In this document: positions 5,083 to 8,758 of the stretch, in pieces
Layout of the letters: the number at the start of each line of letters is the position of its first letter
Numbering within the stretch: position 1 is the first letter of the stretch
NCBI GenBank assembly: GCA_030628225.1
Contig: DAOVRJ010000094.1
Location: 1 to 8,758 of the forward strand
Reading direction: 5' to 3'
DNA length: 8,758 bases
DNA from: Candidatus Zixiibacteriota bacterium
Lineage (GTDB): Bacteria > SM23-81
Translations under genes and position numbers: made by a program
Notes under the pieces: generated by a model
Told to the model about the DNA's origin: nothing
Databases searched by the model: none
Seen by the model: only the letters and a program-made list of their open reading frames with translations

Positions 5083-7083
5083 ATGAAAGACAAAAAAAAG
5101 ACAAAAGACCAACTTGTCACCGAGCTGGCGGAGCTGCGCCGGGAAATCGCCGAGCTGGAAACATCAGAACGCCACAGAAAGCTGGCCGACAAACTGGTCA
5201 ACGCTCAGCACGACCTTGCTCTGGCGCTTAATGCTGTCGTCGAGTTGGACGAAGTGCTGCGAAAAGCTCGCGACGAGTTGGAAGTACGAGTTCATGAGCG
5301 AACCGTAGAATTGGAAAAAACAAACGAGGCATTATTGGCTAAAATCAGCGAATATCAGCAGGTGGAAGAGGCGCTGCAGCTCGAGAGAAAGCAGCTTTTG
5401 TCGATATTTGACAGCATAGACGAGATAATTTATATCGCGGATCCCAAGACGTATAAAATACTATATGTGAACAGAGCTCTCCAGAATGCATTTCAGAAGG
5501 AGCTTGTGGGCGGCATCTGTTACAGGGAGTTTCAAGGTCTCAATTCCCCGTGTAAATTCTGCACCAACGAGATAATCTTGAAGAAAAAGTACAAACCTTA
5601 TCAGTGGGATTATCATAATCCAATCCTCAACAAGGATTATGCTATAGTTGACAGAATAATCAAGTGGCCAGATGGCCGCGATGTGAGATTTGAACTTGCC
5701 ATAAACATCACCGACCGCAAACAGGTCGAGGAGGCCCTGCGGGAGAGCCAGGCAAGACTGAAAGCGATTTTCGATGGGGCGGTCGATGCCATCTTCACCA
5801 AGGATCTGCAGGGCAGATACATCGCCGTCAACAAGGCCTGCCGGGAGATGTTCGGGCTGCCCCAGGAGAAGATCATCGGCAAAACGGACGGTGATCTTTT
5901 CCCCCCACAGAACGCTCGGCGCATCAGAAAAACAGACCAGAAAGTCCTCCGCGGAGAAATCGTCATCGAGGAGGACAGCAAACCCCTGGGCGGAAAGACC
6001 TACACTTTTCACGTCACCAAGGTGCCCCTTTACGACGAACAGGGCGAAATTAGCGGTCTCTGCGGAATTGCCCGGGATATAACCGAACACAGACGGACCG
6101 AGAAAGCTCTGCGGGAATCCAGAAGAAAAATTGAACGCCTGCATGGCACAGCTCACCGTTTAGAATCCTGTCCGAGAGAAGATGAGGTGTACAAGCTGAC
6201 CGTCGAGGCCGCGGAGAAAATACTGGCTCTTACCATGTGCTCCCTGGATATCGTGGAGGGGAAAAAATTAGTGGTCAAGGCAACGACCTCTGGATTGCCT
6301 GTCGGAGCGAGCACAGGAACTGACCTCGATGAAACCAGCCTGGCCGCGAAGACCTACCACACCGGCAAGACCATCGTCTTCGGCAAGCTGGCTGAGGTCC
6401 CTGAGGCGAGACCGACCCGGGGAAACTTCCGGTCCGGGATCAGCGCGCCGATAGGTGATATCGGCGTGTTCCAGGCGGTCTCCACGGAGCCGGACGCTTT
6501 CAGAGATGAGGACGTGGAGTTGCTCGAGCTGCTCCTTGGCCATGCTGCCGAGGCGGTGCGCAGGATCCGCTTACGGAACGAGCTTCGCGAACAGGCCACC
6601 CGTGACCCGCTGACCGGGGTATACAACCGCCGCTACTTCAGCGAAACCATCGAGCGGGAGCTAAAGCGCTCCAAGCGTTATCAGCATCCCATCGGGTTCT
6701 TGATGATCGATGTGGACCGGCTCAAGGAGATCAACGACACGCATGGACATCAGACAGGCGATCGGGTGCTGCAGGAAGTGGCCAATTTCTTGCGAAAGAG
6801 CGTGCGGATAACGGAAATGGTCGTCCGCTTCGGCGGAGATGAGTTTCTCATCGTCATGCCGGAGATGGAAAAGGATATAGCTACCGTGAAGCGACGACTC
6901 ATAGAGGCGCTGGCCCGCTGGAATGAAACCGGTGAGCTGTTTGACTTCCCGGTGACCTTCTCCAGCGGCGGCGCTCGCTGGAACCCCGACGGCTCAGAAT
7001 CTGTGGAGCAAGTCCTGGCCAGGGCCGACCGGCGGATGTATGCGGAGAAGAAGAGGCAAATAGCGGCCAAACATTCAGGCTGA
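5083..7083 (+). CDS. PAS-PAS-GAF-GGDEF diguanylate cyclase (sensor)
   Basis: Predicted cytosolic enzyme that joins two GTP into cyclic di-GMP in response to signals sensed by its PAS and GAF domains; 666 residues from ATG 5083 to TGA. Order: coiled coil 5-105; PAS 1 106-212 with Cys146, Cys157 and Cys160 in a CY...PCxxC motif; PAS 2 226-338; GAF 350-496 with SGISAPIGDIGVFQAVSTE near its end; GGDEF 503-660. The catalytic motif is intact (RFGGDEF, Gly584-Phe588), as are DPLTGVYNRR and the metal-binding MIDVD with IND. The inhibitory I-site position, normally RxxD, reads RITE (575-578), so product inhibition may be altered. No membrane segment is seen. A GTG at 5074 would add three residues. PAS 1 is AT-rich (19 of 60 G+C at 5581-5640) compared with PAS 2 (35 of 60 at 5941-6000). 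The signal is unknown. Confidence 0.9.
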   Translation: MKDKKKTKDQLVTELAELRREIAELETSERHRKLADKLVNAQHDLALALNAVVELDEVLRKARDELEVRVHERTVELEKTNEALLAKISEYQQVEEALQLERKQLLSIFDSIDEIIYIADPKTYKILYVNRALQNAFQKELVGGICYREFQGLNSPCKFCTNEIILKKKYKPYQWDYHNPILNKDYAIVDRIIKWPDGRDVRFELAINITDRKQVEEALRESQARLKAIFDGAVDAIFTKDLQGRYIAVNKACREMFGLPQEKIIGKTDGDLFPPQNARRIRKTDQKVLRGEIVIEEDSKPLGGKTYTFHVTKVPLYDEQGEISGLCGIARDITEHRRTEKALRESRRKIERLHGTAHRLESCPREDEVYKLTVEAAEKILALTMCSLDIVEGKKLVVKATTSGLPVGASTGTDLDETSLAAKTYHTGKTIVFGKLAEVPEARPTRGNFRSGISAPIGDIGVFQAVSTEPDAFRDEDVELLELLLGHAAEAVRRIRLRNELREQATRDPLTGVYNRRYFSETIERELKRSKRYQHPIGFLMIDVDRLKEINDTHGHQTGDRVLQEVANFLRKSVRITEMVVRFGGDEFLIVMPEMEKDIATVKRRLIEALARWNETGELFDFPVTFSSGGARWNPDGSESVEQVLARADRRMYAEKKRQIAAKHSG

Positions 7084-8476
7084 GCAGTTTCGCGGTGCAG
7101 GAGAAATGACGCTGATGAAAAAGGAGAAGAAGACAACGGCCTCATCTGTACAGGAGCTGAAACGGCTGCGCCGGCGTGTGGCGCAACTTGAGCTGGTGGA
7201 GTCTGAGCGCAAGCGGGCTGAGGAGGCCTTACGGGAGAGCGAAGCACACTATCACGGCATCTTCGACTCAGCTAGCGATGCATTTCTCATCTTTGACTTG
7301 GACGGCAATATTGTCGAGGCGAATCCTCAAGCATGCAAGATGTATGGTTATTCTTATGATGAGTTGATTAAACTCTCCGGCAAGAATATCGTTCACCCTG
7401 ATTATTATCATCTTTTTGAACAATTCAAACGAGATGTTCAGACGACCGGTGAGTTTCATGCCGAATCAGTAGATGTCCATAAGGATGGTACTCCATTCAA
7501 CATCGAAGTCAGGGGAACTACATTTGACTATCTGGGCAAGCCACATTTATTGGCTGATATAAGAGACATCACCGAGCGCAAGCAGACCGAGACAACTCAA
7601 CAGGTGCTGCATCAAATCGCCAATGCCGTCCATACCACCAAAGATCTCAACGAACTTTTCAATACAATCCGTCAGGACCTCAGCATTATCTTGAATACAG
7701 AGAATTTTTTCATCGCCCTCTATGATAGGAAAAGCGACACCTTCACTCTTCCCTATATTGAAGATGAAAAAGACACGTTCGACACTTTTCCCGCCGGGAA
7801 AACACTCACCGCATACGTCGTGAAGCACGACAAACCGCTTCTTGTCACAGATGAAGATATGCACAGGCTGACTCAATCCGGCGTGGTGGAGACCATCGGA
7901 GCATCCTCGAAGATCTGGCTGGGAGTTCCGTTAAAAGCGGGGAAGGAGATAATTGGCGCCCTGGTGGTGCAGAGCTACACGGACGAAAACGTCTATGACG
8001 AAAAGGACCTGGAGATCTTGAAATTCGCCTCCAGCCAGATCGGGCTATCTATCGAACGCAAGCGAGCTCATGAGGCGCTGCGGGAAGAGAGAGATAAAAC
8101 GCAGAGGTATCTCGATGTCGCCGGTACAATATTTGTAGCCATTGATGCCGATCAAAAAGTCAGCTTGGTCAACAAAAAGGGCTGTGAAATATTGGGGTAC
8201 AAAGAAGAGAAGATCATTGGTAAAAATTGGTTCGACAATTTCCTTCCTGAAGCTGTAAGAGACAAAGTCAAATCAGTTTTTACAAAACTTATGGCTGGAA
8301 ACATTGCGCCGGCAGAATATTCCGAAAACCCTGTTTTGACCAAGAGCGGCGAGAAACGAATTATCACCTGGCATAATGCCATTCTAAAAGATGAAATGGG
8401 CACAATCCTGGGCGTTCTCAGCTCAGGTGAAGACATCACCGAGCACAAGCAGGCCGAGGAGGCGCTGCGCAAGAGC
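5704..8476 (+). repeat. Dispersed inter-domain linker repeat of the sensor genes (six copies)
   Basis: Related DNA segments encoding ITE(R/H)KQ-x-EEALR-type linkers occur at 5704-5748, 6076-6120, 7205-7240, 7565-7591, 8054-8086 and 8432-8476. The coordinates given for this entry span all copies; the DNA between them is not repeat. Copies at 7565-7591 and 8432-8458 match at 25 of 27 bases, beginning GACATCACCGAG. They join PAS/GAF/output modules. The protein motif is common at the end of PAS domains and forms the signalling helix; the DNA-level likeness is what makes them possible recombination points. Confidence 0.6.
7094..7103 (+). promoter_or_regulatory. Ribosome binding region of the histidine kinase gene
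   Basis: GGTG at 7094-7097 is eight bases before ATG 7106. AGGAG at 7099-7103 is only two bases before that ATG but eleven before the in-frame ATG at 7115. Either start is possible and they differ by three residues (MTL). The same octamer GCGGTGCA occurs here (7092-7099) and before the upstream sensor gene (5071-5078). Confidence 0.45.
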
Positions 8477-8758
8477 GAGGAGCAGCTTCGCCAGTCCCAG
8501 AAAATGGAGGCGGTGGGAAGACTGGCCGGGGGCGTGGCTCACGACCTCAACAACCTGCTGACCGGCGTTACGGGATACAGCGACCTTCTGTCGGTGAGAA
8601 TCGGCGAAGACGGTCCCCAGCGCAGGTACGTCACTGAAATCCAGAAGGCCACAAGCCGGGCCGTCTCGCTGATACGCCAGCTGCTGGCCTTCAGCCGCAA
8701 ACAGATGCTTCAGCCGAAGATCATGAACCTCAATGATACCGTTGCCGATATGGAGAAA
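7106..8758 (+). CDS. PAS-GAF-PAS sensor histidine kinase (3' partial)
   Basis: The frame from ATG 7106 is open to the window end (551 residues visible). After a charged coiled coil (1-45) come PAS 1 (46-157, ending DIRDITERKQ), GAF (163-317), PAS 2 (328-447, ending GEDITEHKQ) and the dimerisation/phosphoacceptor domain from about 463. The H-box GRLAGGVAHDLNNLLTG contains the likely phosphorylated His479 (codon 8540-8542), and QLLAFSRKQ follows. The ATP-binding domain, and any receiver domain, must lie beyond the window. There is no membrane segment, so it is probably a cytosolic sensor. It starts 22 bases after the diguanylate cyclase stop with no terminator between, so co-transcription is likely. 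The common family motif is AHDFNNLL; here Phe is Leu. Sensor domains are AT-rich (23 of 60 G+C at 7321-7380) while the kinase region is GC-rich (39 of 60 at 8521-8580). Start could instead be ATG 7115. Confidence 0.88.
   Translation, partial: MTLMKKEKKTTASSVQELKRLRRRVAQLELVESERKRAEEALRESEAHYHGIFDSASDAFLIFDLDGNIVEANPQACKMYGYSYDELIKLSGKNIVHPDYYHLFEQFKRDVQTTGEFHAESVDVHKDGTPFNIEVRGTTFDYLGKPHLLADIRDITERKQTETTQQVLHQIANAVHTTKDLNELFNTIRQDLSIILNTENFFIALYDRKSDTFTLPYIEDEKDTFDTFPAGKTLTAYVVKHDKPLLVTDEDMHRLTQSGVVETIGASSKIWLGVPLKAGKEIIGALVVQSYTDENVYDEKDLEILKFASSQIGLSIERKRAHEALREERDKTQRYLDVAGTIFVAIDADQKVSLVNKKGCEILGYKEEKIIGKNWFDNFLPEAVRDKVKSVFTKLMAGNIAPAEYSENPVLTKSGEKRIITWHNAILKDEMGTILGVLSSGEDITEHKQAEEALRKSEEQLRQSQKMEAVGRLAGGVAHDLNNLLTGVTGYSDLLSVRIGEDGPQRRYVTEIQKATSRAVSLIRQLLAFSRKQMLQPKIMNLNDTVADMEK

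Noticed and set aside
5461-6156. Minus-strand open frame of 231 codons opposite the PAS domains
   Set aside because: It lies fully opposite well-recognised PAS coding sequence and has no recognisable motif.
7176-7367. Plus-strand small open frame overlapping the start of the histidine kinase gene
   Set aside because: It is in a different frame from the clear PAS coding sequence and has no recognisable content.
8152-8472. Minus-strand open frame of 106 codons
   Set aside because: It is antisense to the second PAS domain of the histidine kinase, and the sense frame shows the expected PAS motifs throughout.

Overview
The window looks like a piece of a bacterial chromosome or metagenomic contig with GC-rich coding DNA. 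It holds three real genes, all on the + strand. I see no RNA gene, CRISPR array, insertion sequence or phage gene. The gene types suggest a free-living, environmentally responsive bacterium: a giant secreted beta-helix/Ig/Fn3 protein without a visible enzyme, and PAS/GAF sensors with c-di-GMP or histidine-kinase outputs. The style resembles FCB-like candidate phyla (for example Zixibacteria or Eisenbacteria) or deltaproteobacterial relatives. That assignment is an impression from protein style and is not proven.

Bases 1-4576 carry the 3' 1524 codons of a very large, probably exported protein whose start lies upstream of the window. Its order is: end of a first right-handed beta-helix, three tandem Ig-like modules, an Fn3-like module, a second beta-helix, a beta-sandwich module, a glutamine-amidotransferase-like fold without an evident catalytic residue, an Fn3 domain that appears split by an inserted beta-sandwich, and a final Fn3. 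A terminator-like hairpin follows the stop.

Bases 4577-5082 (506 bp) contain no convincing gene. They hold the terminator, several short inverted and direct repeats, and presumably the promoter and leader of the next gene, although no good sigma70 promoter could be picked out.

Bases 5083-7083 encode a soluble PAS-PAS-GAF-GGDEF protein, a predicted active diguanylate cyclase. Its first PAS domain carries a three-cysteine motif, and the inhibitory I-site reads RxxE instead of RxxD. After 22 bp a second sensor gene begins at 7106 and runs off the window: PAS-GAF-PAS-HisKA, with the phospho-accepting histidine visible. The two are probably co-transcribed and would give one locus a c-di-GMP output and a phosphorelay output. 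Both genes are compositional mosaics: AT-rich sensor domains alternate with GC-rich ones, and near-identical short DNA repeats encode the linkers between domains. This suggests assembly by domain shuffling.

I do not see an unmistakably new biological system. The strongest leads are the split Fn3 domain, the cysteine PAS, the altered I-site and the linker-repeat mosaic.
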